From: Chytridium lagenaria
Taxonomy: Eukaryota > Chytridiomycota > Chytridiomycetes > Chytridiales > Chytridiaceae
Assembly: GCA_025449115.1 (NCBI GenBank)
Contig: JAHLKC010000067.1
Coordinates: forward strand, 124,001 to 188,000
Reading direction: 5' to 3'
DNA: 64,000 bases
The translations under genes were made by a program, and so were the position numbers. Of this stretch, positions 12,321 to 23,243 are shown piece by piece (positions within the stretch are counted from its first letter, which is position 1; every line of letters begins with the position of its first letter). The notes beneath the pieces are model-generated. The model did no database searches, was not told the DNA's origin, and saw only the letters and a program-made list of their open reading frames with translations.

Positions 12321-12822
12321 TGTTGGGTTTCGCTCACTTGACTCACGAGGACGCGTCAGGATCACTCGCACCATTAGTCCGCGGCGTCGGGCGCAACACT
12401 AGAGTGCTCTGGTATTTACGCGTCGTTAGAGTTGAGCGCGAACTCGCCCACTGGACTTCTAATTTACATTCTGGACTCATTTGAATTTCCACTTTGATTT
12501 ACCTTCCTTGATTGGTTTATTTTTTATGCCAGTTTAAATTATAACTCTACCTGTTTGTGATTGGACATTTCCTTCTAGCCTTTATTCCCTTTGTTCCAGT
12601 CAAGGCTCTCTGATTGTTTATCTTTGTAGTGGAGAGTTTAACGCGTGAGTGTACGCGTCTCCGATAGGCTTACCTTTGTGTTGTCTTTCCTCTTAACTTG
12701 TTCGTTTTGTTTGAGTATTTAAAGACTCGTGTGTTGAGTCGAAATAAATCAAGAACGTTGTTCGAGCAAAAGTGCGTTTAACTTTGTTTTAATTGAGCCC
12801 CGTGAACAACAAGTATTCAACA
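12321..12822 (+). repeat. 5' LTR of copia A, copy A2
   Basis: 502 bp from TGTTGGGTTTCGCTC to AAGTATTCAACA. It matches the solo LTR at 25818-26320 and the reversed LTR at 22293-22821. It contains four ACGCGT hexamers (12351, 12418, 12641, 12653) and the conserved GAGCCCCGT block near the 3' end. Confidence 0.92.
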
Positions 12823-12836
12823 GTGGTAGCACTTCT
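12823..12836 (+). promoter_or_regulatory. Primer-binding site of copia A
   Basis: GTGGTAGCACTTC follows the LTR directly. TGGTAGC matches the 3' CCA end of initiator-Met-type tRNAs used by copia elements. The same TGGTAGCACTTC follows the LTRs of family C and of A3 on the minus strand. Confidence 0.6.
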
Positions 12837-12844
12837 CTGACGAC

Positions 12845-14669
12845 ATGGGAAAGAAAGACGACTCAGATGACGAGCGCAGCAAGCCAGTCAAGTTCGACGG
12901 GCAAGACTTTCACATCTGGAAACGTCGGATGACCACTTACCTCAAAGACAAGGGTCTTTGGGCGATCACTGAGATAGGATTTACGCCGTACGTTAACGAG
13001 AACGCTCCAACCAAAGAAGAGAAGGATCTGCGGATCAAGGAGCAGTCGGCTAACGATCGTGCTAAGAACCGGATAGAGTCTCGAGTGACTGATTCGGTCT
13101 TACACTTGATTGGCGAGGACTTCACGGCCAAGGAAGCGTGGGAGTGCCTCGTGTCATCATTTGAGCGTATATCCCAACCCAACCGCAACGCTCTCACACG
13201 CAAGCTCACGCGTCTCAGAATGAAGGAGGACGCGTCTTTACGCGTATTCGTTGCAGAACTTTCGACAATGGTCAACCAACTCAAGGCAGCCGGCGAGGCT
13301 GTCTCCAACGAGCAACACATTGCTCACCTGCTCACCAAACTCCCGGAAGCTTACGACGTCGCAGTTGCCCAACATTGAAAACGGACGACAAAGCGGTCAA
13401 GGACTACAACCTGGTCGTTGCCAGGCTTCTCGACTGTGAAGAGAAGATCAAGGACCGTGTGGAGGCATCGGAGGAAGCGGAGGCCTTCTTCACGACAAGA
13501 GCGCGTAAGGGGAAGAAACCAGCAGGAAAGGACTCGTCGAAAGGTGGAGATAAAAGGTCAGTGACTTGTTTTTAAGTGCAAGAAGATAGGACACTATGCG
13601 AACAAGTGTCGCTCTGGGAAGAAGAAGGACTCGGGGGAGTCAAGTGATGATACCTCAGAGAACGAGAGAGATGGTGGTGGTAGGAACCGTCATCGTGGGA
13701 AGTGGTGGAAGAAGCGCGCCTCGGACAAGAAGAAGTCTGCAAACACGGCGCGTGCAAGTCCAATTGCCTTTATGGCTATTGTGCGTCAGGTTGACGCGGA
13801 GGCTGGGGAAGCCTTGTCGGTTAAGCTGGAGAAGCGGGATAACCGATGGATTCTGGACTCTGGAGCCACTCACCATATGACCTTCTCGAAGGAAGGATTG
13901 CGGGGTTACCGCGCCGCGAGCAGCCGCGTAAAAACTGCAGAGCACGGCGAAGGAATACGCGTGGAGGGAGTAGGAGATTTAACCCTCAGCATCAAGGTCG
14001 GGAAGGCCACGCAAACGATCACGCTCAAGAACGTACTCTATGTGCCGGAGCTCACGCGTAATCTCATCTCTCTGGGTGCAGCAGCGTCCGCGTGGCGTTG
14101 TTTTGGAGTCATCCAGCGGCAAGTATCGCCTCAGACACGTCGGATCGAACGACGTGACGGCAGAGTTCAAGGTTGAGGACAACCTATTTTATCTGGTGCA
14201 GCCAGACACCGCAGCAAACACCACGATGGGTGTGAAAAGCCAGTCGCTCAACAGCGCGCAGATTTGGCATCGACGGATGGGTCACATCTCGATGAAGGCG
14301 GTGAAGAAGCTTGAAAAATCGGCAACGGGTGTACGCATCACGTTGTATAACGACGACGACGACGCGCTGTGCAAGGGATGCATTGAGGGGAAGCTTACGC
14401 GCTCCTCTCACCCGGAGAGAGTTGAGAAGGACTACAAAGTCTTGGAACGCGTTCACGTGGATTTGGCGGGACCCATGAAGCGGAAGAGCTTGGGAGGGTC
14501 GCGTTACTTCATGGTGATTGTGGACGCGTCAACGGGTTACTGCAACACGTACATGCTCAAGGAAAAGAAGCAAGCGGTTCAGTACATCAAGCAGTACAAG
14601 AGAGAGGCCGAGGCACTCACAGGTCGACGGATTGACGCGTTGAGATACTCGGAAAGGAACCCTGAGGAG
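12845..14669 (+). pseudogene. Copia A2 gag-pol, proximal part (frameshifted, interrupted)
   Basis: Gag starts MGKKDDSDDERSKPVKF, 22 bp after the LTR, with the copia Gag core (FHIWKRRMTTYLKDKGLW; LTKLPEAYDVAV). Frames slip near 13370 (ANIE reading lost) and at the run of Ts near 13570, just before a CCHC knuckle (CFKCKKIGHYANKC when the slip is corrected). The protease motif LDSGATHHM is near 13858, the pre-integrase GHIS and CKGC segment follows, and integrase begins VDLAGPMKRKS. The frame reaches RYSERNPEE at 14669, where the KDZ transposon starts, and continues at 20376. More complete than A1 because it keeps the zinc-knuckle segment. Confidence 0.88.
14662..14669. repeat. 8-bp target duplication CTGAGGAG, left copy
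   Basis: CTGAGGAG at 14662-14669 is repeated at 20368-20375. The uninterrupted copy A1 has only one (CTGAGTAG, 4412-4419) before ATGGAACG, which shows the empty site. Confidence 0.88.
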
Positions 14670-14670
14670 G

Positions 14671-14880
14671 AGGACGTCCGTCTAGCGTGACCACTCTAAT
14701 GGATGCGCAATGGTGTCTGTAATAGATGTCGTATATTACACTAATAGATATAGAATAAATGTAGTTTACCAACTTATGTAAGACGTATTATATGTAAGAC
14801 GTCAGTTGTGTCTAGCAGTGGTTTGTGTCTAGCAAACAAAATAAAACTGTTAGATACCTAATAGATATAGAATAATGATT
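14671..14880. repeat. Left subterminal region of the KDZ transposon with repeated motifs
   Basis: GTCTAGCG, TGTCTGTAATAGATGTCG, GTAAGACGT (twice near 14775-14800), GTGTCTAGCAG and GTGTCTAGCAAAC (14805-14840) and AATAGATATAGAATAA (14741 and 14863) recur here. Such subterminal repeats are typical transposase-binding sites. The rest up to 15228 holds no gene I can support. Confidence 0.6.
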
Positions 14881-15228
14881 GGCAAATTTTAATGCTTGCC
14901 GTAGTACAGTGTCACACAGTTAAGGGTCGGTTAGCAATAAAACTCCGAACGGACTTCGGCGGTAAAAATGGTGCATGATCTTACTTAAAATGGAGCTTAG
15001 CTTAAGTCTATTCGGGTTGTTGACGTCGTTATTTCTATATGCCATAACATGGGACTCTGGCCGACTGTTTTGAGGATTCTGCAAGGCTGAAAGGCGTTCA
15101 TCAAGCGACCGAAGGTATATAGCATACTTTTATTCACAAGTTAATCGTATCAGCTTCGTCTCTTCATTTCTTTCCTTTCAAAAACGTTAAACGTCTCTTT
15201 AGATGACATTTGCAGTATCATTAACAAC

Positions 15229-16967
15229 ATGTATGAAGCAAGGAAGCCAACTCTTTGGCATACTGTGAATCCAGTCACTTTAATTGCTCCCCCAGTGTCC
15301 TCTTGTCTGGGCTGTAGGGCACCTTTGAGATTTCAAGAATCCGACGCCAACGTTAACGTCTTGTCTACAACTGGTCTGAAGAAAGGTTATTTGCTCAAGG
15401 CTGATTGCCGCCGACGCTCTCAATCGACTCATTGCAACAAGTCATCTTACTTTGTGGATTCCTACCTCACACCTTCAACCGCATTTCCGTCATCTTCTCA
15501 CAACAAGAGAGTGATGTACTCAAAAGACATTATAGAAAAAACCGGACTTCTTCGATTGGATCAGTCAAACTACATCAACGTAACGGCAGCGGACATATGG
15601 GCAGTTAGAGTACCAGTAATGTTAAGGCAAGTACTAGTATTTTCCGTTATTTTTTGGTTGCGAAGATACTGACCATCCAATCTTTTCAGCTCCAAGCACT
15701 GGACTTCACAGCTCGCATACCAGGCGTTGGTCTCCTCTTATCAGCAGCAAAAAATTCCTTCTCCGAAAGCAAACCCTCTTTTCAAGAAGGCCTACATACT
15801 TAGGACTATCATCAAACTTCATGAACACCGACTGCTCCGCGAGCCGCACCTCGGAGAACTGGAGCTTGAGCACTGGGAGTCAGCAGATTTGCCTGGTGCA
15901 GCGGGAAGTACTTTGCGTGAATATACACGTGCGATGGAGGATTTTGTTAGTTACTTTCGACGCTACAGTGCTACGAAGTGGAATCATTCCTGTGGTGCAT
16001 GCCATCGTATTTCGTCAAAAGGAAATGTAATATCAGCATCAGTGGTGGATGGGAAGGCCATAGGTAATACATAATGTTTGATATCGCTTACATAGCCTAG
16101 GCCACCAAGTTTGTCGAATAGCGGGTTGTAAGGACCCTATAACGACACCGCAGGAGGGTTTCTGTAAATCACACTATGAAGAATTTGGGTTAGTTTGCAT
16201 CATTGTAGGATGTGAGGAAAAAGCGAATTCTGAAGGAAGCGATGGTAGAACATGCTTGAACCTCGACCACGTCAATATGTACAACTCAGTCTTGCTTCGA
16301 CAAACAGCGCCGTCGACAGCACAAAGTCGAATCCTACTGCCTCCCCGGAAGAGAAAGAAGCAAACGTCTACGGTTGATGACTTTACAACTGACAAAGATG
16401 AGGCAGAAAGGGGCGCATTTAAGTATAGAGTTACTCGTCGTCACCTTCCGGGAATTTTCATCAATGTTTGGTCATGTGGTCATATTATGAACGTGTTCAA
16501 AATGTTCACTTTTGAGCAGACGGGGGAACTTTTGCCCGGGATATCACATACGTATGAAAGTATAGGTATAGAGTAAAATATTATGAAATATTTATGTTTC
16601 CACTAGGTCGCTATCCTACTTTCACGTTCTTCGATAAGGCATGCCGTTTCATTCCGTCGGTGAAGCATGCGATTGACGCTGTTGATAACCCCATTATGGC
16701 TAACACATTTCGTCGTGTGATAGACGAGGTTGTGTGGCTCGTGGATAAATTTCATTTCAAGTCGCATAATGACGAACGGTGCAAGGAATTGTTTAATCCC
16801 GAACTTGATGAAATTGCATTTCCGGAACTAGGGCGGTGGAATACTCAGGCAGCCGAGCAAGCGAATGCCTGGTTGCAACGGGTAGCAAACGTACTTCGAA
16901 CAACGGATTCGCTACTTCACGACTTCTATATGTATTCGTTTGTTGATTCATACAACGAGTTCACCAG
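15229..16967 (+). CDS. KDZ-type transposase with CxC5/CxC6-like cysteine clusters
   Basis: Exons are about 15229-15626, 15690-16063, 16101-16565 and 16607-16967, with introns of 63, 37 and 41 bp. The first intron is GC-AG (AAG|GCAAGT). The roughly 530-aa product starts MYEARKPTLW and has an N-terminal cluster (CLGC ... TTGLKKGYLLKADC). A second cluster, VCRIAGC...GFCKSH...CIIVGC...TCLNLDH, lies in exon 3. Candidate catalytic acids are D in VVDGKAIG, D in FFDKACRF and E in NTQAAEQANAW, with the VDKFHFKSHNDERC block between. This order matches fungal CxC5/CxC6 proteins tied to KDZ transposons. A further 3' exon after 16967 is possible because the frame ends on a GT (CAG|GTTAGG). The start could lie upstream of 15229. 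Confidence 0.72.
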
Positions 16968-17392
16968 GTTAGGCTTATTACTTTGGTTAAAGCGTAACTT
17001 TATCTTAGCATATGGAAAATTTAAAAATGTTTTATGGGTATTATTTACTATTACTTCACTTAACTCTACATGTTTTTGATGGCACGGTATTATTATACAA
17101 TAAAAAGGTATCTATTATATCTCCATTAGTCATTTGTACTTGGTTGTTCTATAGCCAATAGTTCTCTATTGCAGCACAATTTTTGACTTTACCCTAACAT
17201 ATTATCGGGGGATCAAATGCGCCATAATTGGCTACATTAATAAATGATAATGCATGCAAAGTCTTAGTAACGTTTATTGGGAAAGTTTCTTATAAATGAA
17301 AGGGTCCTTCTTTAACTCCTGTCGATCATGCTTGGTCTTGACGTAAAGAAGGTTACGGTGAATCCTATCGAAATGGTTGATGGAAGTTGGTA

Positions 17393-20017
17393 TCATGCCA
17401 TCAGGTAGCTCAATGGTATCGAACGCAGGCGGAAGTGCTCCACAAGTTTGCTGAATCCCCCGACTTGACGCCGAAAATCTTCGCTCTTCTTTCTTAGCGG
17501 AACGTACACCTTGCTGATGACAGGATCGTTCTTAAAAAAGTAATCTAAAACGACAATGCCCTTGCAATACTTATACGTATCAACAGTTTGGGGTCTGCTG
17601 CTATCAGCCTTGTAGAGGGTCTGAGCTGCCTTGTCGTCGGACATACGATTTTCCCTCGGAGATAAAATGCCGGTGTCGTCTGTAAGTCTCCAGAATGCTT
17701 TCCCCAGTTTCATCATTTGATGTATAGTCTGCTTGGTAACATTCTTTGAAGACGATCTCCCGGCCAACTTCCTTGCGTCCTTCCGTCGGTTGACTTTCTT
17801 GTGGTTGTATTGCGAAGAATCTTTCAATTGCCGTTTCCGAGATGCTTTAAAAAACTCTTTTGATGAAGACGTAAATTCCTCATCACTGGATGAAGCATTC
17901 GCAGTAGACTGATCGGATGCTGATGTAGCCTCGTCTTGTATGTTGTCGGCGGGTGGTGAACTAGGTGCACTGTGAATAAATCTTCTGAATGATCCGAATT
18001 GTAGTCATCGTGATCAGATGACATCAGCTTAGAAACTTTGTCAGATCGATGCCGTTTGCGCGAGGGTTTCCGGCTTTCACTGCTTGACGAGCGATCTCGA
18101 CTTTGGGAAAGGCGCCTGCTGCCAGAGTCAAGCTCTTTCATCTTGCCATGTGACTTATCATGCTTGTGCTTGGATATGTCAGTTCCGCACTGCCCTTTAC
18201 TGCATAAAAAAAAAATGTGACAACAACAGTATGGAAGATCGGTTAACTCATAAAGGTACAGAAGTGAATTAGCGTACCGGGACTTCCTCAGTATTATGAA
18301 AACTTTAAGAAGAGCATCCTTTTGAAAAGGAACTTCGCCGTTTGTGTCATATTGCATTTCTCCAGTGTCGTTGTTGACGAAAAGTATATCCGCAACATCA
18401 ACAAATGACGGAATTTCTCCATCAAACAGCACCGAGCCCACATTATCAATCAAACGGTGAGCGACCGCAAACGCGTCATCCTTATATACTGAAAGGAACA
18501 TCAGAAAAAAAAGGCAATAAAGTAGCAATGATAGAGTTTTGTGAACTGATGAAGGAGACTTTGGAGAAACATACCTATTTTGCCGTCCTTTGACAACACT
18601 GAAGCGCAGATTACGCTGCTGTAACCATGGATTTGGAAGCGAACATTAACTTTCTGGCTCCCAGCAACACTGTCAACTAAATCTTTCTCCTTTTCCTTCA
18701 CAGGAATGGTACGTTTTCCTAAGTCCCTGTCCTTCGACTGCAAGTCTAAAGAAACCATTTCGATGTCGACGTCGTAATCATCATCGTTGGGTTCAAGTTG
18801 ATTGACCATACCAAGTTGAGCTTCGTGGTCCGCCTGAATGGTGCTTTTGGAGGCGCCGATAGGATCTTCGTTGGACGTTGTTGTCGTTGACGTAGTCAAG
18901 GGATTCTCTTGTATGCTTCCAGCATCGATCCTTGCAGGAACAGTAGGAGATGGGTGACGATTCCATCAAGTTGAGATACTTGCTGGGATCCAATGCTGCA
19001 TTTGATGTCCCTGAAGATTCGGAGGAGCGTCTGGCAAAAATGTCAGTGAAAGAAGATGAATATTAAAGAGTAAAACAGCGTTACCGTGGTAGTTTTGCAG
19101 TATCTTCAGTTGATGCGAGCTTCACTACCTGGTTAGAAGCTTCTTTAGTGCAGGAACTGGTTGTCGGGGTAACATCTTTGGCCTCTGTAATCTCCGTCAT
19201 GTTTTGGTGCTGAACGGAGTTGACATGGATTTGTGTTGCAACTGAAAATCATGTAAGGTACTAACTGTGTAAACATCATACCTAAGTCTGGCTGTCTCCT
19301 AATCCTCTCGTTTGCACCAGATTTTTGTTGCAGACCAACATGATGCTTGTTATTTCTATTTTTGAACCCTACGATGGAAAAGTTAATTATTAACGCAAAA
19401 CATGTAGTTACTTATGATAGCATCCGCTAAGTACTTCACACACCTCTTCCTTCGTATCCCATCTTTCCCCATGCTCTGACTTAAATCCAACCAAAAGTAA
19501 ATCTTCTAGATCATGCAGTTCCTCTAATTCGTGAGTCTTTAAAGAGGCAATAACCGTTTCGCGATTTGTTAGGTTAATGTAGAACGGAAGTTCAACAAAA
19601 TTGGTTTTCGAATCTCCGTTAAACCTGACGTACATCTTGCGAAGACTAACTACAGGATTTTCTCTTAAACGTGTTTAAAAACCTAACACTGTTAACAGCT
19701 ATAAAGCAGAATAAAGATTGTAACCTGATAACTGCTTTGCAGCGAGTCCACCATAATGCTTTCTTTGCGTTTGCATCCAAGTTAGTGCTTCGTGGTTTGC
19801 CATGTTCCAGATACTCGTCAACAAAAAACAGCTTCCCAATGTGAAGGGATGTCATCATGTAAGCAATGGTCTTCTTATTATTCGCACTGCTTGAAAATGG
19901 CACCCTTTGGAGCTCATTAGGAGGGAGCTGAAGTTCAGCCATAGAAAACATCAATTGAATTCCTTGGTCCTCGGCAGCAACCCTTTGCAGAAGTTGCGCT
20001 CTGTTGTGTGCATTCAT
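17393..20017 (-). CDS. Unrecognised multi-exon gene of the KDZ transposon
   Basis: It reads from ATG at 20017. Exon 1 (20017-19725, MNAHNRAQLLQRVAAEDQGI) joins exon 2 at 19645 through a 79-bp intron (SLRKMYVRFNGD follows). Later exons carry KHHVGLQQKSGANERIRR (about 19370), an acidic stretch EPNDDDYDVDIEM (about 18770), VNVRFQIHGYSSVICASVL (about 18620), VYKDDAFAVAHRLIDNVGSV (about 18480), a Ser/Arg-rich basic tract (about 18140-18050) and a C-terminal part ending at 17393 with RLRSIPLSYLMA. Exon borders beyond the second are uncertain and one junction near 19410 needs a one-base slip. I recognise no family. Being inside the transposon and convergent with the transposase, it is probably an accessory mobility or regulatory protein. 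Confidence 0.55.
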
Positions 20018-20208
20018 TGCAACTTAGGATATGCACGTTAAAAAAAAGACAACAACAAAATCACGTTCGGTGTAAGAGGTCGGAGTCATCAAAAGTAAAA
20101 TTTATAACATGTCTATTGTGTCTCTTCTCAGTGTCTGTTGGACAACGAATATGTGTCTTTGTTATGATTTATAAGAGAGCTGAGTTTGGAAAAATTGAAA
20201 GTTTTGTT

Positions 20209-20367
20209 TGTCTAGTATAAATACAATAGACGTCTAACATAAGCAAGTGCCCGATGTCTACTATACTACTAATACATCACTATACGCTGTCTAACAGACA
20301 TCTTACAGTGTATTTTGCGACGTCTGTTAGATACGTGCTAGACACGTCCCACTAGACGTCGTAACTG
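20209..20367. repeat. Right subterminal region of the KDZ transposon
   Basis: ATAGACGTCTAAC, TGTCTAACAGACATC, GACGTCTGTTAGATAC, GCTAGACACG and ACTAGACGTC occur within 160 bp and mirror motifs at the left end. The last 22 bases form the imperfect terminal inverted repeat. Confidence 0.65.
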
Positions 20368-20375
20368 CTGAGGAG

Positions 20376-21413
20376 ATGGAACGACTTCGAGAAAGCCGCA
20401 TCTCCTGGAGATTGTTGCAGATAACGGTGGGGAATTTAAGAACAAGCAGCTGGAGGCATGGTGCCTGGAGGAAGCATCAAGCTCACGTTCACATGCCCTA
20501 CACGCCTCAGCAAAACGGTGTTGCGGAAAGAATGAATCGGTCGCTCATTGAGAAGGCAAAGTGCATGCTTAGCGACGCGAGTTTGATGACAAATTCTGGG
20601 GAGAGGCCGTTACGTGTGCCACGTACTTGTACAATCGATCTCCTCGTAAGGATGGGATTTCACCTCTGGAAGGCTTCACGGGAAGGAAGCCTAACCTGAA
20701 ACGCGTTCGAATCTTCGGTTGCGCATGTTACGCGCACGTCCCAAAGGAACGACGGAAGAAGATGGAGAAGAACGCGCGCAAATGCATTTTCTTGGGATAT
20801 GAGGCAATGGGATATCGCCTTTATGACCCAGTCACAAAGAAAGTAGTGCGCAGCAAGACTGTTGTGTTTGACGAGTTGAACACTGGAGTGTGGGAAGGAC
20901 ACGACGCAGACGTGTCCACCTGGAAGGTACACAGGAAGCTGCTGGACAGGTGGGAAGCGATTCAGGGAGTTGGGGGAGCGATGAAGACTCCGAGGATTCC
21001 GAAGATGAGTCATTGAGCTCTGAGGATGATGGAGATAACGCGTCACAGGTCAGTGAAGACAGCGAAGCGTTGGAGGATGATGTCGAGGATGCTCAGGAAG
21101 AGAACGACGCGTCAGAAGAGTTCGAAGACGCGGCAACTTCGCCAAGAAGGACTCCACAACGCGCTACACGCAGCATTTCACGTCTCCCGGTACCAGCAAC
21201 ACTACCAGCAGAGGAAGGCACTCGTCGCTATTCCCTGAGAGAGAGGAGGCCAGCAAATGCAGAATGGTTTAAGGCTCAAGCTCCAGGAAAGCAAGCTCCT
21301 GCTCCACGTAATCCTGCAGCACACACCGTTACCGTGATGAGTGACGAGGACGTGACAGATCCAGCAACCGTTGAGGACGCGTTGGGACGTGTCGATTCAG
21401 AAGAATGGTTAGG
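20376..21413 (+). pseudogene. Copia A2 gag-pol, distal part after the KDZ insertion
   Basis: It resumes the A2 integrase with ATGGAACGACTTCGAG, then DNGGEF (broken frame), PYTPQQNGVAERMNRSL near 20500, YNRSPRKDGISPLEGF and the GKCIFLGYEAMGYRLYDP-type block near 20790. An acidic hinge (SDEDSEDSEDESLSS) follows, then the start of the RT region (VMSDEDVTDPATVEDALGR). It is cut at about 21413, where a reversed A copy begins. Reverse transcriptase and RNase H are missing, so the element cannot be autonomous. Confidence 0.85.
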
Positions 21414-22821
21414 GTGTTGTTTGCTGAGGTGACTGGCTGCACCAGATTAAATAGGTTGTCCTCAACCTTGAACTCTGCCGTCACGTCGTTTGATCCAACT
21501 TGTCTGAGGCGATACTTGCCGCTGGATGACTGCAAAACAACGCCACGCAACGCTGCTGCACCCAGGGAGATGAGATTACGCGTGTGCTCTGGCATATAGA
21601 GTACATTCTTGAGCGTGATCGTTTTCGCAGTCTTCCCGACCTTGATGCTGAGGGTTAAATCTCCTACTCCCTCCACGCGTATTCCTTTGCCGTGCTCTAC
21701 AGTTTTTACGCGGCTGCTCGCGACGCGGTAACCCTGCAAACCTTCTTTAGAGAAGGTCATATGGTGAGTGGCTCCAGAGTCCAGAATCCATTGGTCATCC
21801 CGCTTCCCCAGCGTAACCGACAAGGCTTCCCCAGCCTCCGCGTCAACCTGACGCACAATAGATCTTCTTGCACTTAAAACAAGTCACTGACCTTTTATCT
21901 CCACCTTTCGACGCGTTCTTTCCTGCTGGTTTCTTCCCCTTACACGCCCTTGTCGTGAAGAAGGCCTCCGCTTTCTCCGATGCCTCCACGCTGTCCTTGA
22001 TCTTCTCTTCACAGTCGAGAAGCCTGGCAACAAACAGGTTCTATGCGGTTCTTAGCACGATCGTTAGCCGACTGCTCCTTGATCCGCAGATCCTTTTTTC
22101 TTTGGTTGGAGCGTTCTCGTTAATGTACGGCGTAAATCCTGTCTCAGTGATCGCCCAAAGACCCTTGTCTTTGAGGTAAGTGGTAATCCGACCTTTCAGA
22201 TGTGAAAGTCTTGCCCGTTGAACTTGACTGGCTTGCTTTGCTCGTCATCTGATTCGTCTTTCTTTCCCATGTTGTCAGAGAAGTGCTACCACTGCTGAAT
22301 ACTTGTTGTTCACGGGACTCAATTAAAACAAAATTAAATGCACTTTTGCTCGAACAACGTTCTTGATTTATTTCGACTCAGCACACGAGTCTTTAAATAC
22401 TCAAAAAAAAACGAACAAGTAAAGAGGAAAGACAACACAAAGGTAAACCTATCGGAGACGTGTACACTCACGCGTTAAACTCTCCACTACAAAGATAAAC
22501 AAATCATAGAGCCTTGACGGGAACAAAGGGAATAAAGGCTAGAAGGGAATGTCCAATCCCAAACAGGTAGAGTTATAATTAAACTGGCATAAAGAAAATA
22601 AACCAATCAAGGAAGGTAAATCAAAGTGGAACTGGAAGGTAAATCAAAGTGGAACTTCAAATGAGTCCAGAATGTAAATTAGAAGTCCAGTGGGCGCGTT
22701 CGCGCTCAACTCTAACGACGCGTAAATTCCAGAGCACTCTAGTGTTGCGCCCGACGCCGCGGACTAATGGTGCGAGTGATCCTGACGCGTCCTTTGTGAG
22801 TCAAGTGAGCGAAACCTAACA
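21414..22821 (-). mobile_element. Copia A, copy A3, reversed and internally deleted
   Basis: On the minus strand it holds LTR A (22821-22293), the primer site (GTGGTAGCACTTC, 22292-22280), the Gag start region, a shortened Gag, the protease LDSGATHHM near 21760, and the LVQPVTSAN segment, where it ends against A2. Gag is missing its centre, and the zinc-knuckle segment shows the same deletion junction as A1 (AAGAAGAT joined to CTATTGTGCG). It ends before integrase. Confidence 0.85.
22293..22821 (-). repeat. LTR A of copy A3
   Basis: It reads TGCTGAATACTTG to GAAACCTAACA on the plus strand, one base off the standard TGTTGAATAC end. A 23-bp segment beginning GGAAGGTAAATC is duplicated in tandem near 22610-22655, making it longer than other LTR A copies (529 versus 502 bp). 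Confidence 0.88.
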
Positions 22822-23243
22822 CCTCTTCCTCGTTAGAAAGACCCACTGGTCCTCCTCCCTTTGCATCGCATTTGGCGTTATCAATCAATGACTGGATGGC
22901 AACGGCTTCCGTTACTACCTCTTCAGTGATGTTTTTACTGAACACCCCCGTATAGCTGCGGATCTTCAGGAATCGGTTCTTTAAGGCGGTACTATCTCGC
23001 AGCCTTTCCTTGCACTGGAGATTATTGACGTCTCAACGTTCAACCAGTCGTTCTGACCCTTTGGCAGCTTTGCTTTAACTGCCTTCAACAGCTCTGAGTC
23101 CAAATCAGGATGAATGTAAATGATGGATAGAATACATGTACATCAAACTTACGTAAGGTTTCTGATGCGGTGAAGTTTGATCCTTTTAGTTTGGAAGTGG
23201 CGGGTTCCGGCGGTATCTTTTGAGAAGGCGGACACTTTTGTAC
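22822..23243 (-). pseudogene. Fragment of a Myb/SANT-like (DUF6818-type) gene
   Basis: On the minus strand: SKLKGSNFTASETLR, a possible intron, then DSELLKAVKAKLPKGQNDWL, a frame slip, and CKERLRDSTALKNRFLKI followed by FSKNITEEVVTEAVAIQSL. The LP.GQNDW...R..ALKNRF layout resembles the Myb/SANT-like DNA-binding segment found in transposon-derived DUF6818 proteins. It is truncated by the A3 LTR on one side and by the solo LTR D on the other. The family call is tentative. Confidence 0.4.

Larger units (their letters stand above)
14670..20367. mobile_element. KDZ-type DNA transposon, complete, inside copia A2
   Basis: This 5698-bp insertion splits the A2 integrase exactly between duplicated CTGAGGAG octamers. 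Its ends carry a symmetric imperfect inverted repeat: CGTCTAGCGTGAC at 14679-14691 and, reversed, CGTCTAGTGGGAC at 20358-20346, each nine bases from the terminus. Many TGTCTAG/ACGTCTA motifs crowd both ends. Inside are two convergent genes: a plus-strand protein with two cysteine clusters and a putative DDE core (15229-16967), and a minus-strand gene of unknown function (17393-20017). Cysteine clusters of the CxC5/CxC6 kind and 8-bp duplications are known for fungal KDZ elements. The assignment rests on motif recognition, not alignment. Confidence 0.82.
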
